From: Moraxella oculi
GTDB lineage: Bacteria; Pseudomonadota; Gammaproteobacteria; Pseudomonadales; Moraxellaceae
Reading direction: 5' to 3'
Assembly: GCF_023336735.1 (NCBI RefSeq)
Contig: NZ_JAMBAQ010000006.1
Coordinates: 45,229 to 109,228, forward strand
DNA length: 64,000 nucleotides
Under the pieces are notes generated by a model, which worked only from the letters and a program-made list of their open reading frames with translations, was not told where the DNA came from and did no database searches. Shown one piece after another: positions 28,312 through 38,829 of this stretch. Numbering within the stretch: position 1 is the stretch's first letter; each line of letters starts with the position of its first letter. A program made the position numbers and the translations under genes.

Positions 28312-28961
28312 TTTAAGCCTATTTTTTTCATAAGATCGCTTAAGCTCGTACCAGTTGAGCACACAACGATGCGATCTCCAACCACTAGATGTTCATTGTC
28401 CGACGGTATGGTGAGTTGCCCATGGCGATACAATGCTAAAATATCAACGGTATCATGACTACTAGCCCATTCATGTAGCGCCATGCTTGTATTGGTAGAA
28501 ATATCTAACACCGTAACTAAATGCTCATCCGATAGGCGAATCATATCCTTAACCAAAGGAAAATTCATTTTTTGAGCCACTCTTTTTCCCATGCTGGTTT
28601 CAGGATGCACAATATGACGCACGCCCATGTCTGATAAAATTGCATGATGAGCGGTTGTATTTGCTTTTGCCCAAATATTACCAACCCCCAAAGACTTTAA
28701 CATAGACACACACAGCAAGCTTGCTTCTAAAGAGTCGCCAATGCTGACAAGCACGCCCTTGCACTGCAATACATTGATTTCACTAAGCAATTCACGATTG
28801 GTTCCATCTGCGATTACCACATGAGATAAATCGTCCTTAACCTCATCGACCATTTTAGGATTGATGTCCACACCAATCACATGATTACCTAACTGTTGCA
28901 ACTGCAATGCTGCGGCACGCCCAAACGCACCCAAGCCAATTACCGTAAAAATATTTGCCAT
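28308..28961 (-). CDS. ktrA: Ktr potassium uptake system, regulatory subunit KtrA
   Basis: Cytoplasmic RCK ring that gates KtrB on nucleotide binding. The 217-residue protein starts with the Rossmann motif FTVIGLGAFGRAAA, has GVDIN at the end of the second strand, and a C-terminal TrkA_C-like domain (LVVGDRIVVCSTG). The ATG at 28961 follows GGGAAG. Translationally coupled to ktrB. Confidence 0.94.
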   Translation of the reverse strand: MANIFTVIGLGAFGRAAALQLQQLGNHVIGVDINPKMVDEVKDDLSHVVIADGTNRELLSEINVLQCKGVLVSIGDSLEASLLCVSMLKSLGVGNIWAKANTTAHHAILSDMGVRHIVHPETSMGKRVAQKMNFPLVKDMIRLSDEHLVTVLDISTNTSMALHEWASSHDTVDILALYRHGQLTIPSDNEHLVVGDRIVVCSTGTSLSDLMKKIGLK

Positions 28962-29031
28962 AATCACTTCCCAAATAAAAAATCTAGCAAAAGTTTAAGC
29001 CATCACAACCGTTTTTTGGCATAAAATCCAC

Positions 29032-30030
29032 CTAAAACACCAACTCAACTCGCCCAAACGCACCCAAGTGATGATCTCGCCGTAAAGATTTGTCATTATA
29101 ATAACTGACATCAGCTTGCAAAAATAACCACTCACGCCACACAGGCTGCCGATAACTCACATAAGGACCATAGGCATTCAAATCCGCTTTTTTATTTTCA
29201 ATACTGCCGCCAAAGTACATGCCGTAGTTTAACTCTCGCACACCGTGCCTGCCCTGCCAATGATGTTGCTGGTAGATGCTATCGCTCCAATGCACATCCT
29301 CAGTGTGCTTGTGAGTGTAGGCAACATGGGTGCGATTGATGAGTGTGCGTGTGGGTGATTGGGGGTGAATGAATTGTAAAGTTGAGGCTGCTGAATGTTC
29401 ACTTCGAGAACCGTAACGGTACATTTGATCAAAGCGCACTTTGATGTCAGGACGAACTTGCCACTCTTTTTCGGCACGCAGACGCACAAAAACATCATCA
29501 GAATGCACGCCCAAATCAATGTCGGTATCCACCCCAGTGTCTTTTTGTAGTTTTGACCACCTCAAACCAAAAGATGAGTTTTTATCTCGCTTCTGCTTCA
29601 TGTCATGGTCATCAGCAAGAAAGATATGACCATCGTGATTAATGACGCCATGACCCTCAGATTCCAACTCTTCATCACCAAACACCACACTCAGTCGATT
29701 TTCAAGTGTTGGCAATCTTAATTTTCCACGCACACGAAATTTTACGCTCGCATTCTCATATTCGCTCCAGTGAACATCCGTCATCGCACGCAACGAGGCA
29801 CGCGCAGGGTTATCTGGGTCAGTTTTACCAAACCATCTGTCCATATGATGGGCCATTTGATTAAGTTGGCGTTTGGTGTGATGACGATGTATGTCTACCC
29901 AATTTTGCGTCTCATCATCAGTCATCATCAAATCCCTTAATGTTTGTGCCTCCCCGTTTGCCATCGCCTGAACATTCATGCTCAGCACTCCAACGATCAA
30001 ACCAACTGGCAACATATTTACCAAAGCCAT
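29032..30030 (-). CDS. Unrecognised His-rich exported protein, probable outer-membrane barrel
   Basis: I do not recognise a named family. The 332-residue product starts with a hydrophobic signal-like segment, MALVNMLPVGLIVGVLSM, and a plausible cleavage after VQA. A His-rich stretch (HRHHTKRQLNQMAHHMDRWFG, about 48-68) follows, then repeated amphipathic strands such as VKFRVRGKLRLP, DVFVRLRAEKEWQV and WLFLQADVSYYN. It ends in VELVF, an outer-membrane-type C terminus. Seventy bases separate it from ktrA on the same strand, so it may be cotranscribed with ktrAB. The many His could bind metal, but this is only inference. Confidence 0.7.
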   Translation of the reverse strand: MALVNMLPVGLIVGVLSMNVQAMANGEAQTLRDLMMTDDETQNWVDIHRHHTKRQLNQMAHHMDRWFGKTDPDNPARASLRAMTDVHWSEYENASVKFRVRGKLRLPTLENRLSVVFGDEELESEGHGVINHDGHIFLADDHDMKQKRDKNSSFGLRWSKLQKDTGVDTDIDLGVHSDDVFVRLRAEKEWQVRPDIKVRFDQMYRYGSRSEHSAASTLQFIHPQSPTRTLINRTHVAYTHKHTEDVHWSDSIYQQHHWQGRHGVRELNYGMYFGGSIENKKADLNAYGPYVSYRQPVWREWLFLQADVSYYNDKSLRRDHHLGAFGRVELVF

Positions 30031-30161
30031 ATCTCACACTCTACACAACCCAAATGATGTCATCAATTGTAGCATAATTTCTTTGACTGTCCGCCAATAA
30101 ATTAACCATCCGCCTTAGCATCAACCATCACGACTGACCTCAAAAACATGAAACACCTACC

Positions 30162-30186
30162 AAAAAAATCCCGCCAAAAGGCGGGA
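30162..30186 (-). terminator. Terminator of gltS
   Basis: Seven-base perfect stem TCCCGCC (30169-30175) and GGCGGGA (30180-30186) with an AAAA loop; on the minus strand it is followed by seven T (30162-30168). It lies 33 bases after the gltS stop. Confidence 0.85.
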
Positions 30187-30218
30187 CTGAAGGCATGCAC
30201 ATTCATGAAAATGACGAC

Positions 30219-31484
30219 TTACATGAATGGTAGCTTGGTGAATGTTTGTAGCACAATCACATTGACAATATCTACAAAGAACGCACCCACCATCGGCACA
30301 ATCAAAAACGCTTTATGCGATGGTAAATAACGATCGGTAATTGCTTGCATGTTAGCAATCGCTGTCGGTGTTGCTCCCAGACCAAAACCACAATGACCTG
30401 CTGCTAATACGGCAGCATCGTAATCACGACCCATGAATCTAAAAGTTACAAAAATCGCATATAAGATCATGACGATGGTCTGAATGATCAAAATCACCAA
30501 AATAGGCAGACCAAGACCTGCCAACTCCCACAGTTTTAATGACAATAACGCCATTGCCAAGAACAATGACAATGCTGCATTACCAAAAACATCGATAGCA
30601 CGATCAAACATTTCAAAGTTAAAGATGATGGTCAATACATTGCGAATCATCACACCACCGAACAATGCCCACACAAAGGTCGGCAATTCAAGCCAAGTAC
30701 CTTTAACAAGACCTGTCATGATGTCTGCAAATGCTAAACAGGCCGCAAATAATGCCAATGTCTCAATCGCAGCAGTTGCCGTAATCAAGCGGGTACTATC
30801 CGCCTTTTCAAAAATTTCTTCTGAAGCGTAGTCTTTGCTACTGACAGCGTTTGGTGTGCCATCAAGCGATTTGGCTGCTGATGGTGCGGCTGTCTGTTTA
30901 AGATCTTTTGCTTTTAGTCCCATTTTATTGATAAGTCGTTGAGCCACAGGACCACCGATCACACCACCTGCAACCAAGCCATAAGTCGCACAAGCGATGC
31001 CCAAAGTTGTGGCCGCCGCCACACCATAAGTTTGTTCTAGCGTCGCCCCCCAGGCACCTGCTGTACCATGACCCCCTGTCAAAGAAATAGAGCCTGCCAC
31101 CAAGCCCAGCATCGGATCAAGCCCCATTGCCATCGCTGAACCGACACCGACTGCGTTTTGAATAATGATAAATATCGACACCAATACAGACAGCGTGAGC
31201 AATGGCAAACCGCCTGCTCTTAGACGACTAAAATCTGCTGACAAACCGATTGAGGCGAAGAACATCAACATAAAAGCGGTTTGCAATTGTTTTTGAAAAG
31301 TAAAAGTATAGCCAAAAAAGGCATACAACGAATACACAATGGCAGCCGCAACCAAACCACCCGCCACAGGCTCAGGGATGTTAAAATCTGATAAAAACTT
31401 AATTTTTTTGACCAAAACTTTGCCCAATAGCAATACTAAAGTCGCCAAAATCAGCGTATAATAGCCATTTAATACAATTTCCAT
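30219..31484 (-). CDS. gltS: Sodium/glutamate symporter GltS
   Basis: Na+-coupled glutamate importer in the inner membrane. The 421-residue protein has about ten hydrophobic segments and the two re-entrant glycine/serine-rich loops (GSISLTGGHGTAGAWG, and GHCGFGLGATPTAIANMQ), a GltS hallmark. The ATG at 31484 follows GGAGTG; a GTG two codons upstream is less likely. Monocistronic by its terminator and own promoter. Confidence 0.95.
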   Translation of the reverse strand: MEIVLNGYYTLILATLVLLLGKVLVKKIKFLSDFNIPEPVAGGLVAAAIVYSLYAFFGYTFTFQKQLQTAFMLMFFASIGLSADFSRLRAGGLPLLTLSVLVSIFIIIQNAVGVGSAMAMGLDPMLGLVAGSISLTGGHGTAGAWGATLEQTYGVAAATTLGIACATYGLVAGGVIGGPVAQRLINKMGLKAKDLKQTAAPSAAKSLDGTPNAVSSKDYASEEIFEKADSTRLITATAAIETLALFAACLAFADIMTGLVKGTWLELPTFVWALFGGVMIRNVLTIIFNFEMFDRAIDVFGNAALSLFLAMALLSLKLWELAGLGLPILVILIIQTIVMILYAIFVTFRFMGRDYDAAVLAAGHCGFGLGATPTAIANMQAITDRYLPSHKAFLIVPMVGAFFVDIVNVIVLQTFTKLPFM

Positions 31485-31562
31485 AATCACTCCAAGAAAT
31501 GGCGTAAAGATGCACTCAATGCACCCTCGCCTCAGTCCAATAATAAAGCATCATCATGAACC

Positions 31563-31589
31563 GCCCTTTTAACAAATTAACAAAAGGGC
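31563..31589 (-). repeat. Leader hairpin of gltS
   Basis: Perfect 8-bp stem GCCCTTTT (31563-31570) with AAAAGGGC (31582-31589) around an 11-base AT loop, within the predicted gltS 5' leader. No U-tract follows, so it is not a simple terminator; it may affect transcript stability or translation. Confidence 0.45.
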
Positions 31590-31602
31590 AACAAAACGGT
31601 TA

Positions 31603-31632
31603 ATTATACAAAACCCATTCTCTAAAAATCAA
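31603..31632 (-). promoter_or_regulatory. Probable gltS promoter
   Basis: Minus strand TTGATT (31627-31632), 18-bp spacer, TATAAT (31603-31608). It gives a leader of about 110 bases. Confidence 0.6.
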
Positions 31633-31672
31633 CCAAATTTTTAAATCCAGCCATTCAACCTGCCCTATCAAC

Positions 31673-31707
31673 AAAAAAAACGAACATGATGACATGTTCG
31701 TTTTTTT
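31673..31707. terminator. Terminator of purL
   Basis: Perfect 8-bp stem CGAACATG (31681-31688) and CATGTTCG (31693-31700), flanked by eight A on the left and seven T on the right. It lies just after the purL stop on the minus strand. Confidence 0.88.
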
Positions 31708-31720
31708 AAAGCTCAACAAA

Positions 31721-34700
31721 TTAACGCAAGAAAGCACGAGCATTACGGAACAGACGCATCCAAGCACCGTCATTATTCCACTCATCAGGCTTCCATGAGT
31801 GATTGACTGCACGCAATGTACGCTCCGGATGCGGCATCATCAAAGTAACTCGACCATCATTACTACAAATGCCCGTGATGCCGCCAACAGAGCCGTTTGG
31901 GTTGAGTGGATAATGCTCTGTTGGATTGCCCTGACTATCAACATAACGCAGGACAATCTGACCGCTATTTTCAAGCTCAGTGCGAGATTTATCATTCAAA
32001 TCAGCAAAACCCTCGCCATGTGCCACAGCAATTGGTAAAATACTGTCCTGCATGCCTTTTAGCAAGACAGACTTGGTGCGTTCAACACGAACATTGACGG
32101 TACGCGCTTCAAAACGAGCCGATTTATTGGCGATGAATCTCGGAAAATGCTCGGCACCAACCATCAAATCTTTCAACTGACTCATCATCTGACAGCCATT
32201 ACACACCCCTAACGCAAAAGTCTCTGGACGATGGAAAAATTTGGCAAACTGATCACGGAGTTTGTCATGGAATAGCACCGAATTTGCCCAGCCAGAACCT
32301 GCTCCCAGCACATCACCATAACTAAAGCCACCACAAGCCACCAAGCCTTCAAACTCGCGCAAATTGATGCGACCGCTCATCAAATCACTCATATGCACAT
32401 CAATAGCATCAAAACCTGCACGCACAAAGCCTGCCGCCATTTCCAAATGACCATTCACGCCCTGCTCACGCAAAATCGCAACTCTTGGCAAGCTGGTGCG
32501 ACTGTTGATATAAGGAGCTTCTACTGCCAAATCCAAATCAAAATTCGCCTCAGCAATCAGACCGTGATGATTGATGTCATCAATTAAGGCAAACTCTTGA
32601 TCGGCACACGCTGGATTATCTCTTAATGAAGCGATGGCATGACTGACCTTCGTCCACTCTTTTTGCAACTCACTGCGATCAAAGCTGAATGCCTGACTTG
32701 GTGTCTTAATGGTCAATTTGTCAAGAGCTGCACCGCCTGCTGGTGTTTGCTTAATCATGCCAATTAGGCTAAGCTGGTCTGTTACCTGATGTTTTTGTGC
32801 TAAGTCAATGAAAGCATCAACATCATCTGGCAGAACTTGTACTACCGCACCCAACTCTTCGGCAAATAACTGACCCATCAAGTTGTCATCTTTGAGACCA
32901 AGCTCAATCGCCAATCGATTGGTGAATTGCATTTCAGCAACCGTAGCAATCAACCCACCATCACTGATGTCATGATAGGCACGAATCAAACCCAGTGAAG
33001 CCGCTTCTTGAATGAAAGCAAAAAAGTTCACCAAATCATCTGGATCATCCAAATCTGGTGCTTCATTACCCAGCTGGCTTAGTGTCTGAGCAAATATCGA
33101 CCCCCCTAGACGCAATTTACCCTTAGATAAATCCAAACGATACAAGCCAGAATCTTCATTTACCAGTGCTGGCGTTATGGTTTTAGCAACATCTTGTACT
33201 GGAGCGAATGCTGTGATGATCAAACTCATTGGTGAGCTGACAGATTTGTCCACGCCGTCATCAGTCCAGCCTGCCTTCATGGATAGGCTGTCTTTACCAA
33301 CAGGAATCGCAATGCCTAAAGCAGGGCAAAGCTCTTCACCTACGGCATGAACCGCATCAAATAATGCCGCATCTTCTTGATCATCTCCACAGGCTGCCAT
33401 CCAGTTTGCTGACATCGTGATGTCGCTGATCTTAGCAATACAAGCAGAAGCAATGTTGGTTACCGCCTCGCCTACCGCCAGTCTTGCCGATGCTTGCGGA
33501 CTGATGAGTGCTACTGGGGTGCGTTCACCCATGGCCATCGCCTCACCTGTACTGGCGGTCAAGCTTGAACTGGTGATGGCACAATCTGCTACCGGTACTT
33601 GATAGCGACCAACATACTGGTCTTGGGTAACCATGCCTGTGATTGAACGGTCTCCGATGCTTATTAAGAAAGATTTACTGGCCACAGTCGGATGTCTTAA
33701 CACATCTTTAATACTTTGGGCAAGATCCACACCTGCGATATCTAGCGGACGCAACTGATTAGCTGTACGAACAAACCTACGCTTCATTTTTGGGGTACCA
33801 CCCAGCAGTACCTGCATTGGCATGTCCACAGGCTGCTCTGGCAACAGACTGTCATCAACCTTTAATTCACGCACTTCGGTCGCTACCCCCAACACCGCAT
33901 AAGGGCAACGCTCTCTGGCACAAATCTCATCAAACAACTGCTCACTTTGTGGCGCAATCGCCAAGACATACCGTTCTTGCGCTTCGTTTGACCAAATTGC
34001 CATCGGGCTCATGCCCAACTCTAAAGATGGTACTTTACGCAAATTAAGATGCGCACCCAATTCATGATCATCAACCAATTCAGGCATTGCATTCGACAGC
34101 CCACCAGCACCGACATCATGAATGGAAATGATTGGATTGTTATCGTTGTCATCTTGTGCCATCGCCCAGCAAGCATCAATCACCTCCTGGCAACGACGCT
34201 CCATCTCAGCATTATCTCGCTGTACAGATGCAAAATCCAAACCTTCATCAAGCTCGCCACTATCCACCGAACTTGCTGCACCGCCACCTAGACCGATTTG
34301 CATTGCAGGACCACCCAGCACGATGAGCAAATCGCCTGCCTTGATGGCATTTTTTTGTACCAAGTTGCGTTTGATGTTGCCATAGCCCCCTGCAATCATG
34401 ATTGGCTTATGATAGCCACGCATTTGACTGCCGTCTTGATCTGCCGACAGATCCATCTGAAAAGTACGGAAATATCCGTTTAAGTTTGGGCGACCAAATT
34501 CATTAGCAAAAGCCGCACCCCCCAATGGACCTTCAGTCATGATGTCAAGCGCACTTGCCATGCGTGCAGGCTTACCATAATTAGCGGCAGAAACCTTGCC
34601 TGAATGCTCCCATTTTTCTGGCATGTTAGGCAAGTGCAAATGCGACACGCTAAACCCTGTCAGACCTGCCTTTGGCTTACCACCACGCCCCGTCGCTCCC

Positions 34701-35665
34701 TCATCACGAATCTCTCCACCAGCTCCTGTCGCCGCTCCTGCAAATGGGGCAATCGCCGTTGGGTGGTTGTGTGTCTCCACTTTCATTAAGATGTCGATTT
34801 GTTCATCACGAAAGCCATATTGAGCCTCACCATCATCATTTTTGGTTGGATAGAAACGCTCAGCAACAAACCCCTCCATCACTGCCGCATTGTCTTTATA
34901 AGCAGATAAGATACCCTCGGAATGCTTTTCATGCGTGTTACGAATCATTTTGAACAGTGATTTTGGCTGTACTTTACCATCAATCGTCCACTCAGCATTA
35001 AAAATCTTATGGCGACAATGTTCAGAATTGGCTTGAGCAAACATCATCAGTTCAACATCAGTTGGGTTGCGACCTAATTTTTGGAAATTCTCCACTAAAT
35101 AGTCAATGTCTTCATGCGACAAAGCAAAACCATGCTCAACATTCGCCTCAACCAAAGCATCTCGACCACGATTCAACACATCCACCGTCGTCAAATGTGC
35201 AGGCTCGCCATCAACAAATAATGCCGACACCTCCGACAAGTCATACACAAGACTTTGGGTCATGCAGTCGTGTAAGATTTTTTCAGCGGTCGCTGGCAAT
35301 CTGGCGGGCAAGTCCTTACCCATCAGAGTAAATACGATGACCCGCTCCACACGACGAATGTCCACACCGCAGTTTTTAAAAATATCTGTTGCTTTTGATG
35401 ACCAAGGACTGATCGTTCCAAATCGTGGGGCGACGATGACTTGTACTTGATTGTCTTGAGCAACTCTTAAATTGACACGCTCGCCTTGATTGAGTAAATT
35501 GAGTGCTTTTTGATAATCCTGATCTAAGATGGCATCATCAAATACATAGACCTGCTGACTGTCCAGCGTCTCAATTTTTAGCCCAGCTTTTTGTTCTAAC
35601 TGTGCTGCCAATTTCTTAGCCTGAAAATCGGTTAAAAAACGATGACCTGCGATGGTGCTAATCAT
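31721..35665 (-). CDS. purL: Phosphoribosylformylglycinamidine synthase
   Basis: Fourth step of purine synthesis: converts FGAR to FGAM using glutamine. The 1314-residue single-chain form has an N-terminal PurS-like domain, the ATP-binding FGAMS core ([31 protein letters not shown]) and a C-terminal class I glutamine amidotransferase with the nucleophile in GVCNGCQMM and the PHPERTLR triad end. Length is normal for gammaproteobacteria. Monocistronic, with its own terminator and AAGG nine bases before the start. Confidence 0.98.
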   Translation of the reverse strand: MISTIAGHRFLTDFQAKKLAAQLEQKAGLKIETLDSQQVYVFDDAILDQDYQKALNLLNQGERVNLRVAQDNQVQVIVAPRFGTISPWSSKATDIFKNCGVDIRRVERVIVFTLMGKDLPARLPATAEKILHDCMTQSLVYDLSEVSALFVDGEPAHLTTVDVLNRGRDALVEANVEHGFALSHEDIDYLVENFQKLGRNPTDVELMMFAQANSEHCRHKIFNAEWTIDGKVQPKSLFKMIRNTHEKHSEGILSAYKDNAAVMEGFVAERFYPTKNDDGEAQYGFRDEQIDILMKVETHNHPTAIAPFAGAATGAGGEIRDEGATGRGGKPKAGLTGFSVSHLHLPNMPEKWEHSGKVSAANYGKPARMASALDIMTEGPLGGAAFANEFGRPNLNGYFRTFQMDLSADQDGSQMRGYHKPIMIAGGYGNIKRNLVQKNAIKAGDLLIVLGGPAMQIGLGGGAASSVDSGELDEGLDFASVQRDNAEMERRCQEVIDACWAMAQDDNDNNPIISIHDVGAGGLSNAMPELVDDHELGAHLNLRKVPSLELGMSPMAIWSNEAQERYVLAIAPQSEQLFDEICARERCPYAVLGVATEVRELKVDDSLLPEQPVDMPMQVLLGGTPKMKRRFVRTANQLRPLDIAGVDLAQSIKDVLRHPTVASKSFLISIGDRSITGMVTQDQYVGRYQVPVADCAITSSSLTASTGEAMAMGERTPVALISPQASARLAVGEAVTNIASACIAKISDITMSANWMAACGDDQEDAALFDAVHAVGEELCPALGIAIPVGKDSLSMKAGWTDDGVDKSVSSPMSLIITAFAPVQDVAKTITPALVNEDSGLYRLDLSKGKLRLGGSIFAQTLSQLGNEAPDLDDPDDLVNFFAFIQEAASLGLIRAYHDISDGGLIATVAEMQFTNRLAIELGLKDDNLMGQLFAEELGAVVQVLPDDVDAFIDLAQKHQVTDQLSLIGMIKQTPAGGAALDKLTIKTPSQAFSFDRSELQKEWTKVSHAIASLRDNPACADQEFALIDDINHHGLIAEANFDLDLAVEAPYINSRTSLPRVAILREQGVNGHLEMAAGFVRAGFDAIDVHMSDLMSGRINLREFEGLVACGGFSYGDVLGAGSGWANSVLFHDKLRDQFAKFFHRPETFALGVCNGCQMMSQLKDLMVGAEHFPRFIANKSARFEARTVNVRVERTKSVLLKGMQDSILPIAVAHGEGFADLNDKSRTELENSGQIVLRYVDSQGNPTEHYPLNPNGSVGGITGICSNDGRVTLMMPHPERTLRAVNHSWKPDEWNNDGAWMRLFRNARAFLR

Positions 35666-35700
35666 GAATGATACCTTTATGACAATAAAAAATACTGTTT

Positions 35701-35706
35701 ATTATA
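35701..35706 (-). promoter_or_regulatory. Probable -10 of the purL promoter
   Basis: Minus strand TGTTATAAT (extended -10) lies about 40 bases upstream of the purL start. The -35 region (CCATAA at 17 bp) is weak. No clear PurR-type operator was seen. Confidence 0.4.
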
Positions 35707-35808
35707 ACAGATATCCGCTTTATTTATGGCATAATCTGTACAGTTTTTTAGAAAATCTCAAACACCCAAGTACCCATTGCCACCAAGACATCTTGTGTTC
35801 TCAAGTAC

Positions 35809-38724
35809 TTAAGACGACTTGGCAAGATAGATGGACAGATCCATCTCATCAAGTGCGTCAAGTGCATCAATGAGTGCGCGGTAGCTTGGACGCATGGTAA
35901 TAAAATGACTGGCATTCACTGCCGACACATCAGCCAAGCATTGTTTTTCAAAATCTTCTGCTGCTTGACGCAATCTGGGCACACCCGTGTAGCGAGAAGC
36001 CCCCACCATGCGGTGTGCCAAATCTGCCAAGGCTTTTCGGTCTCTGTCTGCCCACAGTCGTTCAAGTGCTTGCTTGTCAGATTCGGCACTTTGAATGAGT
36101 GTGATCAAAAGCTTTTCTGCCAAATCCACCTTATTTGCAGCACGATTCAAGGCGTCTTGCCAATCAATATCAAGCAAAACAACCTGCTCACCTGCTGCCT
36201 GTTCGCCATCAAATGCCTGATGATGACTTGATAACGATTCTAGGCTTGTGTCCAACTCTGTCAAGCGTGCCGAATTTTTCGCCCCATCAGCGTGCAGCCA
36301 CCGCTCTAAAGTTTGCACCAGCTGCATATGCCCTATTGGCTTGCCGACATAGTCGTTCAAACCCGCACCCACCAGATGCTCTTTTTCGTCAGACAATCCA
36401 TGGGCGGTCAAAGCGATGATCGGTATGGATTTTGACGCATGTGCTTGCTCAATTTTACGAATCTGAATACTTGCTTCAAGTCCTGACATTCTAGGCATCT
36501 GAATGTCCATGAATATTAAGTCAATCGGCGTGCTTTCCTTTGCTACCATCTTGGTCATGATTTCAATCGCATCAAAGCCACTGCCTGCTGTTACAACCTC
36601 AACACCTAACTCGCCAAGCAATGCCTCAAGCACCAGTAAATTTGGCAAATGGTCATCAACCGCCAGTACTCTTACGCCCTCAAAACGCTTTTTTTGGGTG
36701 GGTTTTGGCAGTGCTTGGTTGGATAGTAGGTCGTATAACTGACGCTTATCCATGGGTTCGTATAAGGCATTGGCTCGATATCGCTCCAATAACGATGCGT
36801 CCATACCTACTTGATAGCCATATGCCATCAATCGCCCTTGATAACGCAGACGAATTTGTCGTAAGATGGCACCAATGTCATCTTGGGCGGCATCCTGCCC
36901 AAAGTTATCCACCATCACCCAGTCAAATTCATGCTCACCATCAAGCTGCTCTAATAAATCAGCCAAACCAATCGCCTCAGTGATACGCGCCCTCACACCC
37001 ATCAAAGATGCTTTTAATACCTGCAAAGCAGGAGCATGGTTAATCCAAACCAAAATATTAGCATCAATACTAGGAGGCGTTATGGCAATCTGCTCAATAG
37101 GGGCATCTGCCAACTCAATCGGCATGTCGAACCAAAAAGTCGCCCCAGTAGGTGCAATGTTTTTACTGTTATTATCGAAAAATCCTATCTCACCGCCCAT
37201 CATGTTGGTGAGCTGCTTAGAAATGACCAAACCCAAACCTGTGCCACCGTATCGGCGTGTTACCGACAAATCACCTTGACTAAAACTCTTAAAGAGCTGA
37301 TGCTTGTCGCTATCGCTAATCCCCTTACCCGTATCCTCAACCACGATGTGCAGACAGTCATCTTTCGTCTCTGACAAGCTAACACGCACAACAACGCTAC
37401 CCACATCAGTGAACTTAATGGCATTGCCGACCAAGTTGGTCAAAATTTGTTTAACTCGCAAGCTATCGCCAACCACCTTGGTTGGTACATCATTATACAA
37501 CAGCACAGCCAAACGCAGATGCTTTTCAAAAGCCGCTGGCGAAAGCATGTCCACGACATCGTAAATCGTGGCATACAAATCAAATTCATGGCGATCTAAC
37601 ACCAGTTTTCCTGCTTCAATCTTTGAAAAATCCAACACATCATTAACCAATGCCAAAAGGTGTGCAGATGATTTTTTGATGGTTTGGACATACAGGTTTT
37701 GTTCACCTGTCAAACCTTGTTTGCGTGCCAGCAGATTGATAAAACCATCAATGCTGTTAAGCGGTGTGCGTAATTCATGGCTAATATTTGCCAAAAATGC
37801 CGTCTTGGCTTGACTTGCTGAAATCGCAGCGTCTCGTGCATTACGAATGGAGATGTTTTGCATTTCCATCTCATCAAAGGCTTGTTGCAAATCTCGCTCG
37901 GTTTCCTCGGCATGGTTATGAAGCTCAGTAAAGCTGTTTTCCAGTCGTTTCAATGCCTGTAAAAAATCCCGTTGTAGCAAAGAGAACTCACCATCAGCAC
38001 GCACCACCACAGGGCTGGATAAACTGGCAGCGTCCAAACGCTGTAAATACATACGCATTTCATAGATGGGTGCAATCCAGCGTTTTGAATAGCTATTTAA
38101 AATAAGAAGTAGTAATAAAATGGTCAACAGTCCTGTGATTGATAATGCTAGCAATACATGATAGTAAGTAATGATCAAAGGCTCATCATCCATCTCAACC
38201 AAAAGCCATAAGCGATCACCCTTAAAAGTGATGGGCTTGCCATATGTCGTACCGAACCTTGTTTTTAGACGCAAAAGATGATCGGCATTCATATCAAAGT
38301 TTGCCCAAGGTACTCCCATCTGCACGCCAGCTTCTTGGAGTATTCTACCTTGACTGTCCATCATGGCGATACGCTGTACTCGTTGCTTGCGTCGCTGCTG
38401 AAAGTTTTCCAAAAAGCCGCTTAACGCACCAGTACTTTGACGACTTTGACCATCATCTGCCAGCACCTTAGTGGCAATCATGGCATCAAATGCCAACACA
38501 TCACGAGTCGCTGTCAGTTGATTCAGGCCAGACTCTACCGCACTTTCATAGCGTAGCAGTGCCGCTTGCGCCAACACATCTTGTTCAGAAAGGACTGCGC
38601 GACGCACTTCACTAAACACCAAATACCCACCAACCATTGCCAGCACCACAATCGGTAAAAAAACCAGCAAAATCAGCTGTCCGTACGCACTTTTAATACC
38701 AAAACGCAGTTTTTTCATCTCCAT
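35809..38724 (-). CDS. gacS: GacS/BarA-type unorthodox hybrid sensor kinase
   Basis: Inner-membrane sensor of a phosphorelay. The 971-residue protein has two membrane segments (about 15-38 and 185-210) around a periplasmic domain, a HAMP-like region, HisKA with the phosphorylated His in NISHELRTPLNS, an ATPase domain (NLVGNAIKFTD, DTGKGI, GGTGLGL), a degenerate receiver-like stretch (about 550-680), a true receiver with Asp in IFMDIQMPRMSG, and a C-terminal Hpt with His in AHRMVGASRYTG. The layout matches GacS/BarA, which normally signals to GacA. It is divergent from cysM, as gacS is in pseudomonads. No cognate regulator gene is in the window. Confidence 0.88.
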   Translation of the reverse strand: MEMKKLRFGIKSAYGQLILLVFLPIVVLAMVGGYLVFSEVRRAVLSEQDVLAQAALLRYESAVESGLNQLTATRDVLAFDAMIATKVLADDGQSRQSTGALSGFLENFQQRRKQRVQRIAMMDSQGRILQEAGVQMGVPWANFDMNADHLLRLKTRFGTTYGKPITFKGDRLWLLVEMDDEPLIITYYHVLLALSITGLLTILLLLLILNSYSKRWIAPIYEMRMYLQRLDAASLSSPVVVRADGEFSLLQRDFLQALKRLENSFTELHNHAEETERDLQQAFDEMEMQNISIRNARDAAISASQAKTAFLANISHELRTPLNSIDGFINLLARKQGLTGEQNLYVQTIKKSSAHLLALVNDVLDFSKIEAGKLVLDRHEFDLYATIYDVVDMLSPAAFEKHLRLAVLLYNDVPTKVVGDSLRVKQILTNLVGNAIKFTDVGSVVVRVSLSETKDDCLHIVVEDTGKGISDSDKHQLFKSFSQGDLSVTRRYGGTGLGLVISKQLTNMMGGEIGFFDNNSKNIAPTGATFWFDMPIELADAPIEQIAITPPSIDANILVWINHAPALQVLKASLMGVRARITEAIGLADLLEQLDGEHEFDWVMVDNFGQDAAQDDIGAILRQIRLRYQGRLMAYGYQVGMDASLLERYRANALYEPMDKRQLYDLLSNQALPKPTQKKRFEGVRVLAVDDHLPNLLVLEALLGELGVEVVTAGSGFDAIEIMTKMVAKESTPIDLIFMDIQMPRMSGLEASIQIRKIEQAHASKSIPIIALTAHGLSDEKEHLVGAGLNDYVGKPIGHMQLVQTLERWLHADGAKNSARLTELDTSLESLSSHHQAFDGEQAAGEQVVLLDIDWQDALNRAANKVDLAEKLLITLIQSAESDKQALERLWADRDRKALADLAHRMVGASRYTGVPRLRQAAEDFEKQCLADVSAVNASHFITMRPSYRALIDALDALDEMDLSIYLAKSS

Positions 38725-38789
38725 TCACTTTGCAACAAACTCAAAGTAGTTTAGCATGTTTTGCAACAATTTTTAAAAAAAGAATGTGC

Positions 38790-38795
38790 TATAAT
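38790..38795 (+). promoter_or_regulatory. Extended -10 element for cysM
   Basis: TGTGCTATAAT, an extended -10, lies 35 bases upstream of the cysM start. No good -35 at 17 bp; the upstream DNA is AT-rich. Confidence 0.5.
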
Positions 38796-38829
38796 TGAAC
38801 GCAGTTCACCTTAATATTTTGGAACAGTC

